From UBA1672 sp050633505 (lineage in GTDB: Bacteria; Pseudomonadota; Alphaproteobacteria; Micavibrionales; Micavibrionaceae): 64,000 nucleotides of DNA. The DNA is taken from assembly GCA_050633505.1 (NCBI GenBank), contig JBOEGQ010000013.1, positions 62,001-126,000 on the forward strand. Direction: 5' to 3'. Below are positions 7,442 to 17,553 of the stretch, piece after piece. How positions within the stretch are numbered: the first letter of the stretch is position 1; every line of letters begins with the position of its first letter. The notes under the pieces are model-generated. The model was not told where the DNA came from. It saw only the letters and a list, made by a program, of their open reading frames with translations, and ran no database searches. Position numbers and translations under genes: made by a program.

Positions 7442-8500
7442 ATGAAAATCCTTCAGGTTTTAGCCGGGGCAGAACATGGCGGGGCGGAAACGGCTTTCGT
7501 TGATATGTGCGTTGCCATGAAGGATGCAGGACAGGATGTGGAGGTTGTCACACGCGATAACCCTGTGCGTGTGCCCCGTTTGCGTGAGGCTGGTATCAAG
7601 GTTTACACGCTACCTTTTGGCGGTAAATTGGATTTCTATACTGCCTTTGCAATAAAACGCATTATTCGTAAGTATAAGCCAGATATTGTGCAGACATGGA
7701 TGTCACGTGCGGCAAAGCATGTACGAAAATGGAAACCTTCTTTGAAGGTGCCTCCGTATTATATCGTGTCACGTTTGGGTGGGTATTATAAGATTAAGTA
7801 TTACCAAAACACGAATTACTTTGTGAGCATTACGCCCGATATTAAAAGTTATCTGGTGAAAGAGTGCGGCGTGGATGAGGGTAAGATCCGGCAGATTAAT
7901 AATTTTGCCGAGACGGAGGAGGTTTCTACTCCTGTAGATCGTGCTGACTACGGTGTTCCTAAAGGTGCATTTCTATGTCTTGGTCTCGGGAGGCTACATA
8001 GTAGCAAGGCGTTTGATTCGTTGATTGAAGCTGTTGCATCTCTTGAGGGCGTTTATCTGTGGATCGCGGGTGAAGGCCCCGATCGTGTTGCGTTGCAAGC
8101 ATTAATCGATTCTCGTGGATTACAGGATCGTGTCACGTTGTTGGGGTGGCGTTCTGATCGGGCGGCATTATTTGATGCGGTGGATGCATGTGTGTTCTCC
8201 TCACGTTATGAGCCATTCGGCACTGTGTTTGTTCAGGCTTGGGCACAAAAAACTCCTCTTATCACGACCGATTCGGATGGGCCACGTCAATTTGTCAGGC
8301 ATGAAGATGATGCTTTAATGGTGCCAATTGATGATATCGCGCAAATGAGCACGGCGATAAAGCGCGTGAAAGATGACCAAGTGCTTTATGATTCTATGGT
8401 CGTAAATGGTTATGACAGGTACATCCGTGAGTTTACGAAGGAAAAATCTGTTGAAGCATATCTGGCGTATTTTCACGATATTATAGAGCGTGAAAAATAA
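7442..8500 (+). CDS. Glycosyltransferase family 4
   Basis: Retaining GT-B glycosyltransferase, 352 residues. The N-terminal half opens with MKILQVLAGAEHGGAET, the acceptor-domain glycine loop. The C-terminal nucleotide-sugar domain shows GLGRLHSSKAFDSLIEAV (about 180-197), IAGEGPDR, VTLLGW and the E-x7-E-like signature around EPFGTVFVQAWAQ (about 259-271). It acts on the cytosolic side, adding a sugar to a lipid-linked or LPS-type acceptor; donor and acceptor are not predictable. It lacks signal or membrane segments. No LPS or capsule cluster is nearby; its only likely operon partner is the periplasmic protein just upstream. Confidence 0.9.
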   Translation: MKILQVLAGAEHGGAETAFVDMCVAMKDAGQDVEVVTRDNPVRVPRLREAGIKVYTLPFGGKLDFYTAFAIKRIIRKYKPDIVQTWMSRAAKHVRKWKPSLKVPPYYIVSRLGGYYKIKYYQNTNYFVSITPDIKSYLVKECGVDEGKIRQINNFAETEEVSTPVDRADYGVPKGAFLCLGLGRLHSSKAFDSLIEAVASLEGVYLWIAGEGPDRVALQALIDSRGLQDRVTLLGWRSDRAALFDAVDACVFSSRYEPFGTVFVQAWAQKTPLITTDSDGPRQFVRHEDDALMVPIDDIAQMSTAIKRVKDDQVLYDSMVVNGYDRYIREFTKEKSVEAYLAYFHDIIEREK

Positions 8501-8708
8501 TTGGCTTTTCATCTATATGGCCATATGAAAATTAAATTTGAAAAATTATCTATAATATGTAAGAATGAGCGTAACTTCGTATATATGCTGTTGAACTATA
8601 AGAATAAAATATAAGAAATTTAAGAGTTTACAGCGAACTATTAAAAAAAGCGAAGGGTTGATGATAAGAGGGGCATTTGCTCCAACTTAGATAAAAAGGG
8701 TGATGTAG

Positions 8709-11700
8709 ATGGCGGACACGACCGCAACTTCAGTAGAAAATCAGGAAACTTTACAAGCAACGCAGGCGCTTGCCGGTTTGTCTTCGTTCTTCCATGTTGT
8801 GCCATCGCAGGATGGTAATTATACCCCCGATTGGGGTGAAGCACTTTCAAAGGCCATTTCGGTCAGTATGGAAGAAGCGCAGCGTCAGGCTGATTCCGAA
8901 AATCAGACTCTACCTTCACCTATGGCCAGACTTACAGCATTAGATGTGGTGAGTCGTGAGCTTTCCGAACTAACAGGACAACCTGCCGAGGTTTTGTCTG
9001 CCGTGATTGGTAATGCAGACCATCTTATTAATCACCTGAATGAGGTTTCTGATAACGGAACCGTTCCTATCGCAGTGCCACCTGTTCCTGAGGCAGGGAA
9101 AACTGCTTTATTTGAAACTGCGATGATGAGTATCCAGACACTTGGTAACCTATTGGAAGTGCCGGCACCGAAAGATGGTGACTTGCCCCAAGATTATGCT
9201 AAGTCTGTTCAAGAGGCATACGATCAAGCTATCGCAAAAGAAGCCGCAATTATTGGCGGTGCTGCTGGTGGTCGTATTGATGCCGAAAGAGTGGCTCGTG
9301 AAAAGCTTATTGATGATCTGGCAAATAAAGTCGAAGCGACAGAGCTTAGTCAGGTAAGAGCACAAGGTGGCCCAATGCTTTCGCAGCTAACGCCTGATCG
9401 CAATTCATTGATTGAGAAATTACTTTATGATTTGGAGCGTAATGCCGAATTTGTGTATGAGGTTGTAGGCTCCCCAACATCTGAGAAAAATGATATTGAT
9501 CCTGCTGCGCGTAAAGAAGAGCCACAGCAAAGTGGTGTACAGGTTTCTGCGCAACAGCAACAAGATGCAAGCCTTGAGGTTGCTCTTCTTATAACGGCCG
9601 TAGGACTTGATGTGCCAACAAATTCAGAGGCATGGGATAAAGCGCCTCAAGCCGTTGAAAATAATATTGCAAGCCGTGTAGAAGCCATTCGTGGCGCAGA
9701 AGATGGCGCTGAGCTATCTGATGATGGTGTTCGTGCAGCCTTGGTAAAGCAAATTTCTGATGAATATTCGCAAAAAGTTGATGGAAAGCCGGCGGAAGAT
9801 GATCGTATTGCGAAGGTTTCGTCTCTTTTAGAGCAAAGAGCAGGTAACTACACAATTCTGGGGCTTCCAACACCGACAGTGCCGGAGGCCGCGGCCGTTG
9901 TTGCGGGGAATCAAGCTCCTGAAGGTGGGCAAACAACCGTTGAGAAAACTGTTATTAACGGACGTTCTCCTGAAGAATCCCAGATCTTGATGGATAAGAT
10001 CCGCGGTGTTGAGGAAGTTGGTTTGGCGCAAATCGTTCCGCGCTTGAACACTTTAACGCATCAATTGGGTAAGGTTAGTGTTGACCTCAGCCCTGACGAA
10101 GATATCGCTCTTCCTCAGAACATGAGTGACGGGATTTGGGATCAGAGCTCTGTCGATTCATATCAGGCAACGATGCAGCACTTGATTTATTTGGTTGAAT
10201 TGAATGACTTACCGGATGAGAAACAGTTGCTAGCCGTTACAACCGGAATGGGTGGGCCTGAAAAGTCCGGCCATGATATTGATGCGTTTCTGAAAGACGA
10301 TACCAATGTTCAGAAACTTCAAGGGTTGCTACAAGGTAGCCTCCAGTCTGCAATTGAGCAGAATAATGAAGAGCAAAAGACGGCGACCGGAGATGATCTT
10401 GCCCGTTTGCAACAGGAAAAAGCCGCGCTATTAAATACGTCTATTAAGTTACCTGCTATTTTACAGGATATGCGCGTTCTAAATGAGATACCGGCGGTTT
10501 TAGGTGATATTCAGGACCTAAATGCACAGGGATTATTGGATAAGCCATTTGAAGTCAGCACCGTATCTGTTGCGGTTAGCAATACGAATACACAAGCGTC
10601 TCCTGAGAACCAAAGTGGTGCAGGTGTTTCCGAATTATCCGAGCAAGAGCTGGCGGATCATGAGAGAAACTTAAAGGCACAAACAGAAGGTAGTGACCTT
10701 AACAAAGATATAGAGCTGGTTAAATCAATATTGCAGGGTGCTGCTGCTGCGCTACCTGAACAAATGGGTAATTTGGCTGGTGGTAAGGCTGGTGGCCTGA
10801 ACATTGCAGGATTTGATCTGGGTGGTTTAGGTGGTTTGGCTAATGGCATTATGTCTGACTATACGATCACTGAAGCAGAAGTGAAGAATGGCGAATTTGG
10901 TGAGAAGGAAAACAATATTCTTGCCGTGGCATTGATGGCTGTTAAGACCATGAATGGTGAAGAAGGTGCGAATGGTGTTTATGATGAAAGTGCCAAGGCA
11001 ACACTTCATAAAATGGTATTAACGCATCCGGCTTTCCAAGCTATTCGTGATGAGAAGCAGTTGCCAACAGTTCCGGCTGATCACTACAAAGAGTATGAAG
11101 CAGCGCTGCAAGCCAAATCAAAGGCGATGTCGGATAATCCTGAGGCGTCGTATAATAAGACAATTGATACGTTCGAAGAGAAGTACGCAACCAGTCTTGC
11201 AGGTGTTGGTAGAATTACGGATGCGCTTGACCGTCTTAAAGAAAAAGATCTGATTGATAATCAGAAGGCCGCGCAAAAAACACAGGAAAGCGTAATGGGC
11301 AATATGTTCATGCGGGCACTGGATAGTGTTGGTATGGGGGGCTTCATTCGTGATTTCTTTAATTCTGAATTTGGACAGATGGTTGGTTCATTCCTTGGGA
11401 TGATCGGTATTGATGTTGACTTCATTCTCGGCAACACAGAAAAACCTGAAACAGGCGCAGCGCTTGAGCAGAAATCAATCACACGCGCAGAAGGTGCATT
11501 CGATCAGGCATTGCAAAAAGCGCAAGAAGCCAATCCTGATGCATCATTTCAAGATCAAATGGCTGTGGTTCTTAAGGACTATGAAAGCAATAATTCCGGT
11601 ATCTCCGGTGCGTTAAAAGACGCAACACTCAGTGTTACAGTCGGTCGCGAAAATGTTGCATTTATGAATGCCGCGGTGAAAGATGCGCTTGAAAAGGCCG

Positions 11701-13913
11701 CGGGAACAGATAGTCCAGAAGCGGCAAAGGCAGCATTCAGATCTAGTTTGCGTGAAAGCGCAGAAGCTTATACAAGCAAGCAAGAAGTTGAACTAAGTGG
11801 TAAGCCTTATACGGCATCATCTGCGACGGTTTCCGGATCGGATGTGGCAAGTGGTTTTGAATCGGTTGCACGTAGTGTTGGTGAAGAAAACCCTGAGCTT
11901 TTAAAACAATTGCGCGCTGATGCGAATGCTCGTAATCAGGCTGCATCTTTGCCGCCTGCCGATGCAATCAAGCTGGCACAGGATAATACATATGCAACAG
12001 TGACGGTTAAGGCAGATAATGGTGAATATCCGCAAGACCCAACACGTTTTGCAAATGCAGAAGGTGTTAACCGCGTGCAACCAATTGCACAGTTCTTAAT
12101 TGAAAATGGTGAAAATTTAGGTCTTGATGCAGATAACCTTGCAACACTGACAAAAGATGATGGATCAGCTGTTGATGTGATGACACCTGAATTTAATGCT
12201 TTGGTTCAAGAGCTATGGGTGGAAGCAAATATCCATGAGCAGCTAGAGGCAGGTAAGCCTGTTACGGAAGACTTTATTAAGGGAATTCCTGAATTCGACC
12301 CATATGATGAGGGTGAGCCAACAGGTCATATGAAGGTTGTTGAAAATTATGCCAAGGCGCAAGATGGCGTTGATGGTGATAAATTTGATGCAATGTTCCA
12401 TGCAAATATTCAGTCTTTAGATACTGATTATGGTTCTGCGGCGGATGGTCAGGTGCAGGCTGACTCCGTATGGGAACAGTCATTCAAAATTGGTGAAATT
12501 CTTGTCGACATTATGCAGTACCAGCCACGTCAAGCGGCCGATGTTGACATAAATGATGGCATTGAAAAGGCATATCTGGCCGCACAAGACCCGAATAGCG
12601 ATTGTGAGATTCCGGTATTTGTACCTGATGAGAAAACAGGCGATGTCTATGTCCTTATCCGTGATAAGAATCCAGAAGAAGGTCAGCCTGAAATCCAAAA
12701 GCTTAAAATGGATGATTATCTGAATACGGGACGTATTGACCCGGCAATTGTACAGGAGCTGGTTGATAATTATAATTGGCAAGGTGAAGTTGATCATGCC
12801 AGAGATGCAAGGCTGGGTGAGGATGCCAAGCTTGGTGAATACACCATGGCGGAGAAGACAGCCGAAATTATTAAATATATGGAAGACTGTCTTGGTATTC
12901 ACGCGATTGACACATCATGCGTTGTTAACTCTGGTGAATGTAAGGCGGTATTTAATGAACGAGCCGATCAGGATATAAGTGCAATTTATGTGACAGAGGG
13001 TGTGCGTTACACAGAACATGCAAATGATGTTCATGACACGGCTCTACCGGATACATTCTCTGAAATGCGTTATTTGAGCATTGAAGACGCGAATGAAATC
13101 ACACTTGCATTAGAAGGCAAATATGGCCAACTACCGACTCAGTTCGAAGAAGGCCGCTCTAACTATACCAATAATGTTGATCGCCCGACCCTTTATCAGG
13201 AGGGGGATGAGTATAAGAGACTAGAAGATATGTTCCGCGCTGAGTTTGGTAAAGGCGATGGTTATATGTTCATGGATCTGGAAACAATGGGGATTGAGCA
13301 TTCTGATGTTGATACGGTCGTTGTTTACAAGAGAGGAAATGATGTTGATTTCCGTTTCTTGAATAATGAAGAAGACCGTGTTGTTTCTTCGGCTGAGCAA
13401 CGTGCAAATGGCCCGAATGCAGTTACCACAACGAATGACTTCACGAATGGTGATCGTACGTTGGATACACTTCTTGCGTTCCATAGATATAACCGTTCGC
13501 AGGGGCCTGATATACAAGGACCAGCTGAAGGGTATCGCGGTGCGATTGCGGCAATTGTGCCGTCAGGTGACCAAATTCATCATGTTAGAGCATCAAGCGC
13601 GTTATTTGATATTAAAGATCAGCAGACATACAGAAAAGCGCATGCAGCCATGTGGGATGAGCGCAGTTCTTATCTGGTGACGAGACAGGAAAGACTGACC
13701 CGCGTTTTACCTGGTAATGAACCAGAACAGAAAGTCGGAACAAGCAAGGTATTTGGTGATGAAGTTGGCCGTGGTCCAGAGGCATCAAATGATGATCGTA
13801 TTCAGGAGAACACCACTGGTGCAACCGGTGCAGATATGGGCGATAATCCAGAAGATCCGGCATTAGAAGAAGATGTTGGTATGAAAATGGGTGTTGTTGC
13901 AAGGCAACGTTAA
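8709..13913 (+). CDS. Giant acidic protein of unknown function, 1734 residues
   Basis: A single uninterrupted frame, preceded by an AAAGGGTGA ribosome-binding site. I do not recognise a family. There is no signal peptide; the N terminus (MADTTATSVENQETLQ) is polar. The protein is acidic, rich in Asp, Glu, Gln and Ala, and mostly predicted helical. Two stretches stand out: a glycine-rich patch around 682-716 (GGKAGGLNIAGFDLGGLGG) and a hydrophobic, amphipathic patch around 862-905 (MGGFIRDFF, FGQMVGSFLGMIGIDVDFILGN). The C-terminal 300 residues are more mixed, with YTEHANDVHDT and RFLNNEEDR regions. It stands alone, with a 208-base upstream gap and a convergent gene five bases downstream. Size, lack of export signal and internal hydrophobic patch would fit a secreted effector or a large cytoplasmic scaffold; both are guesses. 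Confidence 0.8.
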   Translation: MADTTATSVENQETLQATQALAGLSSFFHVVPSQDGNYTPDWGEALSKAISVSMEEAQRQADSENQTLPSPMARLTALDVVSRELSELTGQPAEVLSAVIGNADHLINHLNEVSDNGTVPIAVPPVPEAGKTALFETAMMSIQTLGNLLEVPAPKDGDLPQDYAKSVQEAYDQAIAKEAAIIGGAAGGRIDAERVAREKLIDDLANKVEATELSQVRAQGGPMLSQLTPDRNSLIEKLLYDLERNAEFVYEVVGSPTSEKNDIDPAARKEEPQQSGVQVSAQQQQDASLEVALLITAVGLDVPTNSEAWDKAPQAVENNIASRVEAIRGAEDGAELSDDGVRAALVKQISDEYSQKVDGKPAEDDRIAKVSSLLEQRAGNYTILGLPTPTVPEAAAVVAGNQAPEGGQTTVEKTVINGRSPEESQILMDKIRGVEEVGLAQIVPRLNTLTHQLGKVSVDLSPDEDIALPQNMSDGIWDQSSVDSYQATMQHLIYLVELNDLPDEKQLLAVTTGMGGPEKSGHDIDAFLKDDTNVQKLQGLLQGSLQSAIEQNNEEQKTATGDDLARLQQEKAALLNTSIKLPAILQDMRVLNEIPAVLGDIQDLNAQGLLDKPFEVSTVSVAVSNTNTQASPENQSGAGVSELSEQELADHERNLKAQTEGSDLNKDIELVKSILQGAAAALPEQMGNLAGGKAGGLNIAGFDLGGLGGLANGIMSDYTITEAEVKNGEFGEKENNILAVALMAVKTMNGEEGANGVYDESAKATLHKMVLTHPAFQAIRDEKQLPTVPADHYKEYEAALQAKSKAMSDNPEASYNKTIDTFEEKYATSLAGVGRITDALDRLKEKDLIDNQKAAQKTQESVMGNMFMRALDSVGMGGFIRDFFNSEFGQMVGSFLGMIGIDVDFILGNTEKPETGAALEQKSITRAEGAFDQALQKAQEANPDASFQDQMAVVLKDYESNNSGISGALKDATLSVTVGRENVAFMNAAVKDALEKAAGTDSPEAAKAAFRSSLRESAEAYTSKQEVELSGKPYTASSATVSGSDVASGFESVARSVGEENPELLKQLRADANARNQAASLPPADAIKLAQDNTYATVTVKADNGEYPQDPTRFANAEGVNRVQPIAQFLIENGENLGLDADNLATLTKDDGSAVDVMTPEFNALVQELWVEANIHEQLEAGKPVTEDFIKGIPEFDPYDEGEPTGHMKVVENYAKAQDGVDGDKFDAMFHANIQSLDTDYGSAADGQVQADSVWEQSFKIGEILVDIMQYQPRQAADVDINDGIEKAYLAAQDPNSDCEIPVFVPDEKTGDVYVLIRDKNPEEGQPEIQKLKMDDYLNTGRIDPAIVQELVDNYNWQGEVDHARDARLGEDAKLGEYTMAEKTAEIIKYMEDCLGIHAIDTSCVVNSGECKAVFNERADQDISAIYVTEGVRYTEHANDVHDTALPDTFSEMRYLSIEDANEITLALEGKYGQLPTQFEEGRSNYTNNVDRPTLYQEGDEYKRLEDMFRAEFGKGDGYMFMDLETMGIEHSDVDTVVVYKRGNDVDFRFLNNEEDRVVSSAEQRANGPNAVTTTNDFTNGDRTLDTLLAFHRYNRSQGPDIQGPAEGYRGAIAAIVPSGDQIHHVRASSALFDIKDQQTYRKAHAAMWDERSSYLVTRQERLTRVLPGNEPEQKVGTSKVFGDEVGRGPEASNDDRIQENTTGATGADMGDNPEDPALEEDVGMKMGVVARQR

Positions 13914-13918
13914 TTTAG

Positions 13919-14506
13919 CTAATCCTTTGGTTGGAATTCGCATGCTTTTATGTGGTCGTTGACCATACCCATGGCCTGCATAAAGGCGTAAACGGTTGTC
14001 GGGCCGACAAATTTCCAACCACGTTTTTTTAAGTCCTTGGATAATGCAACCGATTGATCAGATGTTGAGTCGATATCGCCTTTTATCATGGGCGGTGTAT
14101 GTGTATCAGGCTTAAATTTCCAGAAATATGTACTAAGTGATCCGTATTCCTCTTTTAATTCAAGTGCGCGTTTCGCGTTGTTTATTGTGGCTTCGATTTT
14201 TCCGCGGTGTCGTACGATGCCTTCATTCTGTAAGAGGTTTTCAACATCTTTGTCTGAGAATGTTGCAACCTTTTCGAAATCAAAACCGGCGAATGCTTCA
14301 CGAAAATTTTCTCTCTTACGCAGGATTGTGATCCAGCTTAGACCCGATTGAAATCCTTCAAGACATATCTTTTCGAATAAACGCACATCATCGTGGACGA
14401 CTTCGCCCCATTCTGTATCGTGATATGAGACATAAAGAGGATCATCGCCACACCACCAACATCGTTTTTTCCCATCTTGGCCAATGATTAATCCTGTATC
14501 TGTCAT
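13919..14506 (-). CDS. tag: DNA-3-methyladenine glycosylase I
   Basis: Removes 3-methyladenine from alkylated DNA in base-excision repair. I start it at 14506 (MTDTGLIIGQ), with AAGGA upstream; the longer in-frame form would add 67 residues unlike the family. The 195 residues match Tag length. Zinc-site residues are present: the Cys in KRCWWCGDDP, H29 in VSYHDTEWG, and H185 and C189 in HIKAC. ICLEGFQSGLSWITILRKR is the family's core helix region. The gene is divergent from the DUF3137 gene, sharing a 55-base promoter region, and convergent with the giant gene. No ada or other repair gene is adjacent. Confidence 0.95.
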   Translation of the reverse strand: MTDTGLIIGQDGKKRCWWCGDDPLYVSYHDTEWGEVVHDDVRLFEKICLEGFQSGLSWITILRKRENFREAFAGFDFEKVATFSDKDVENLLQNEGIVRHRGKIEATINNAKRALELKEEYGSLSTYFWKFKPDTHTPPMIKGDIDSTSDQSVALSKDLKKRGWKFVGPTTVYAFMQAMGMVNDHIKACEFQPKD

Positions 14507-14561
14507 GTCGAATTCCTTATACTGTTTATATAGGTTTTGGTAACTATAGCAGGGGAGGCGG

Positions 14562-15614
14562 ATGTTACAATTTCTATTCGGATCTTTATGGAACAGGCGC
14601 ACACAACCCGACTTACCGGAAGTGAGTGATGTTCGGCTTGAGCAAGAGCAAGACTTTCTTGCAAAGAGCAAAATGCACCTTGAACATCTTGAGAAAGTAC
14701 GCCTCAAGAAACTGATGAGCTATCAATGGCGAAAACGTATCGCAATCCCTTGCGCGGCAGTTCTTACGCCTATATGCGGATATATTGATTATTGGCTGCT
14801 ATTCTTAAGCAATAGCGATGACAGTGGCTGTGGATTGACCGTTGCCGTTTTGGGTGGGCTTTATGCGTGGGTTACGCATCCACGTCGTCAATATGCCAAG
14901 GAGTATAAGATCCGTATTTTACCCGACTTGGCAAAGTTGTTTGGGGATTTCAGATATATGCTTAATGGTCGGATTGCACTTCATAAAATGCAGCCGTCTA
15001 AAATCCTTCCCACTCATGATAAATATGAGACAGAGGATTATTTTCAAGGACAATATAAAGGTGTTGATATTGAATTCTCCGAAATTGATTTTAAGCAACG
15101 TCGCCGTTCAAAGAACAGAACCTATTATGTTTCGGTTTTTAAGGGGCTTGCGATTCTACTGGATATGCAGTCAAAGAAATTCTACGGGCATACAATGTTG
15201 GATCGTGATCGCGGAAAAATCAGTGAGTGGTTTAAACAGCGTTCAAGTAAATTAAAACGTGCCAATCTTGTTGATCCTGAATTTGAAGACGTCTTTGATG
15301 TTTATACCGATGACCAAGTTGAGGCGCGGTATCTGATCGATCCGGTAATGATGGAAAAGCTGAAAGCCCTGCAAGAGGAATATGAAGGGGAAAGCATGAC
15401 TGCTGCCTTTTATGAGAGTAAAATGCTTATCCTGATTAAAAGTAAGCATAACTATTTTGAAGCTGCGGCTCTCGAAGTTCCCGCAACAGATCCGCGTTCA
15501 ATATTGAACATGAAAAAAGAAATTGGTGAGATCTTGTCTCTGATTGAGCGTCTTAACCTTTATGATCCGTCAAAGGTGCATAAAGAGAATATTTCTGTTC
15601 AAACCGAGGCTTAG
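14562..15614 (+). CDS. DUF3137 family membrane protein
   Basis: 350 residues of unknown function. The first 55 residues are charged and probably coiled-coil. Two hydrophobic segments follow (about 64-86 and 90-105), then a soluble C-terminal domain with the DUF3137 pattern: Y-K-G-V-D-I-E-F-S-E, FKGLAILLDM, and VDPEFEDVFDVYTDDQVEARYL (the PEFE..F.VY..D.VEAR signature). Start: AGGGGAGG at 14551-14558 precedes this ATG, with short spacing. The last four bases overlap the end of the convergent enzyme I-like gene. DUF3137 proteins are widespread, usually single genes, with no established role. Confidence 0.85.
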   Translation: MLQFLFGSLWNRRTQPDLPEVSDVRLEQEQDFLAKSKMHLEHLEKVRLKKLMSYQWRKRIAIPCAAVLTPICGYIDYWLLFLSNSDDSGCGLTVAVLGGLYAWVTHPRRQYAKEYKIRILPDLAKLFGDFRYMLNGRIALHKMQPSKILPTHDKYETEDYFQGQYKGVDIEFSEIDFKQRRRSKNRTYYVSVFKGLAILLDMQSKKFYGHTMLDRDRGKISEWFKQRSSKLKRANLVDPEFEDVFDVYTDDQVEARYLIDPVMMEKLKALQEEYEGESMTAAFYESKMLILIKSKHNYFEAAALEVPATDPRSILNMKKEIGEILSLIERLNLYDPSKVHKENISVQTEA

Positions 15615-17464
15615 GTCGGTTCTACATTCGGATCGTCAGGCTGTGCTTCGGGGAAGTGTTTCTGACTAAAGGCCATAAGTTTATCATGTACACCTTTTGA
15701 GCTTTTCATCTCTAATACATCTGCCAACAGTTCCTGACATTCTGAACGGTCCAGATTCTTGGCACGCTCGCGGATATCATATGTCATATCGCCAAGGACA
15801 ACCGGTTTAACATCCATTGCGATCCAAAGAGGGAGCAAGTCCAGATCCGATGCACAATCACCACACATAGAACAAGATGTCTCTTCCTTCTGACATAACT
15901 CACTTGTTTCATGAACGGCTTTGATAAAGTTCGGATGGAAGATCGGTAGGTACTTGCTTGTGCTTTCACTTGCGTTATAGCGGTCAACATTTGCTTCTTC
16001 GTTGCTCAAATCATTACCACCAATGGATATTTCATCTGATAATTTGATTACTTCTTTTAGTTTTTTCTTGTGATGTGTCAGGGCGGTTGTTTCGACCATA
16101 GAGCACAAAGATGGTTTTCCGGCTTGTGGAGGTAGTTCATCTTTCAGGCTGTCCATTGCTGATTGTAGGATTTCCGCCGAATCTGTGACTTCTTTAGGAT
16201 CTTGAATGTAGGGAACCAGAATTTTTTTATGTTGTGGGGAGGCTATTTTCAAGATGGCTTTCATCTGTGTTTCCATCAACCCTGGATTGGCCAGTAAAAA
16301 TGCCGCACCTTTTAGCATGTTTCCTTTTTCATCTTCTTTGATCGCTGCATCGCGTTGATAACCGGATAGAAGATCTTCGGCTGTTTTATCGCCCTCATTA
16401 ACATCCAAAAGACGAATGGTAATCGGGCGGTCGCTCCCTAAATGGCAACAGGCATCGGTGAACATGCCCGAGAGTGCCGCGGAATCCAGTGGCGTTTGTT
16501 CTTTGGCATGTTTTGTATAAATTGCCTCTAATCGTACCAGACCGACACCATCAACGGGCAGAGTTTTTACAGGTTCAAAGTCTAAATCGTTTTTATTCGC
16601 CAAAATGGTGACAGGATGCCCGTCCTTGGTAACACATGGCTCTAATGCGTGCTTTTTCAGCTCTTCTTTACGGGCTGCTTCTTGCTTTTGTAATTTCTTA
16701 TATTGCGTGAGTGTTTCTTTTTCCGGGTGAACAACCAATTGACTGTGATAGGAATCAACAACAGCTTTTGCCCCTTCATATTCCTCAGGACTTTGCATTA
16801 TGTCTTTAATGTCAGCATTGGCAATACATGGAATACCTTTATCACGGCATAGCATCACGAAATGTGTCAAAGGCCCGTCAGAGGAAATAACCCCGGCAAT
16901 ATTCTTATCCATAATCTCTAATGAGGCCTGAATGCCCAACGGTCCGGTGATCAGAACAGATCCGGGCTTTATTGAGTCAGTATTTTCACATTCCAGACCG
17001 CTATTATCAGCCATCATGTTTAGAAAAATCTCAGCTGGTACTTCACCAAGTTTCTCACGCGCCATTGCATCAGCATAAGATGATTTTAAGGCCTCGTGTA
17101 AATTCATGCCTTTACTACCTGAAGCTTCAATCGCTTGTAAAGGTTCACTTTTAATGGCGCTTCGTTCGTTTTCCAATCCTAATAAAAGGATAGCGATATC
17201 GAGTACGCTATGTATAGAACCAGGTCTCGGATCCCATGTACCATTCTTCTCAAGCTTCTTTTTTGTGCCTTTGAACTTTTTTAGAGTGCTGTCTAATAGT
17301 TCATCCAGGCGCACTTCTATATTTTCTGGTGCCACAGTTTCCTTAGGCTGAGCGTTTAGAATATCGTCCCGATTGGCGAAAACATGAATTTTGCCAATGC
17401 CGTACCCTTTATACATAGAGGTACCGCCAGAAAGGGTTTCTTCTTTTTCAGGATTATTTGCCAC
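15611..17464 (-). CDS. PTS enzyme I-like phosphotransferase (PEP-utilising), divergent
   Basis: Relative of phosphoenolpyruvate-protein phosphotransferase (enzyme I), 617 residues against about 575 for classical EI. Key positions are kept: phospho-histidine H201 in DGPLTHFVMLCRDKGIP, GVGLVRLEA with R311, the VNEGDK loop, M-V-E458, N484-D485 in SIGGNDLSNEEANVDR with R495, and the catalytic Cys in MCGD (C534). Elsewhere it is divergent, with an unusual CSMCGDC triple-cysteine cluster and a charged N terminus. It has no GAF domain, so it is not a standard PtsP. No HPr gene is adjacent or anywhere in the window. It follows rapZ on the same strand with an 89-base gap. Retained catalytic residues argue for activity; its partner is unknown. 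Confidence 0.85.
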   Translation of the reverse strand: MANNPEKEETLSGGTSMYKGYGIGKIHVFANRDDILNAQPKETVAPENIEVRLDELLDSTLKKFKGTKKKLEKNGTWDPRPGSIHSVLDIAILLLGLENERSAIKSEPLQAIEASGSKGMNLHEALKSSYADAMAREKLGEVPAEIFLNMMADNSGLECENTDSIKPGSVLITGPLGIQASLEIMDKNIAGVISSDGPLTHFVMLCRDKGIPCIANADIKDIMQSPEEYEGAKAVVDSYHSQLVVHPEKETLTQYKKLQKQEAARKEELKKHALEPCVTKDGHPVTILANKNDLDFEPVKTLPVDGVGLVRLEAIYTKHAKEQTPLDSAALSGMFTDACCHLGSDRPITIRLLDVNEGDKTAEDLLSGYQRDAAIKEDEKGNMLKGAAFLLANPGLMETQMKAILKIASPQHKKILVPYIQDPKEVTDSAEILQSAMDSLKDELPPQAGKPSLCSMVETTALTHHKKKLKEVIKLSDEISIGGNDLSNEEANVDRYNASESTSKYLPIFHPNFIKAVHETSELCQKEETSCSMCGDCASDLDLLPLWIAMDVKPVVLGDMTYDIRERAKNLDRSECQELLADVLEMKSSKGVHDKLMAFSQKHFPEAQPDDPNVEPT

Positions 17465-17553
17465 GATTTATCACCAAATTTATATTTTTTATTATGGTGC
17501 ATAAAATAGAGGAATTTGGAGGATTTTACAAGGAAAACAGGGGCAAGATAGGA

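Noticed and set aside
8511..8530. 16-base match between the region after the glycosyltransferase and the start of the pseudopilin-like gene at 44539
   Set aside because: About one or two exact 16-base matches are expected by chance in a window this size on both strands; no larger repeat surrounds it.
8525..8614. 29-codon frame starting MKIKFEKLSII upstream of the giant gene
   Set aside because: No ribosome-binding site, AT-rich composition and no sensible protein features; likely chance.
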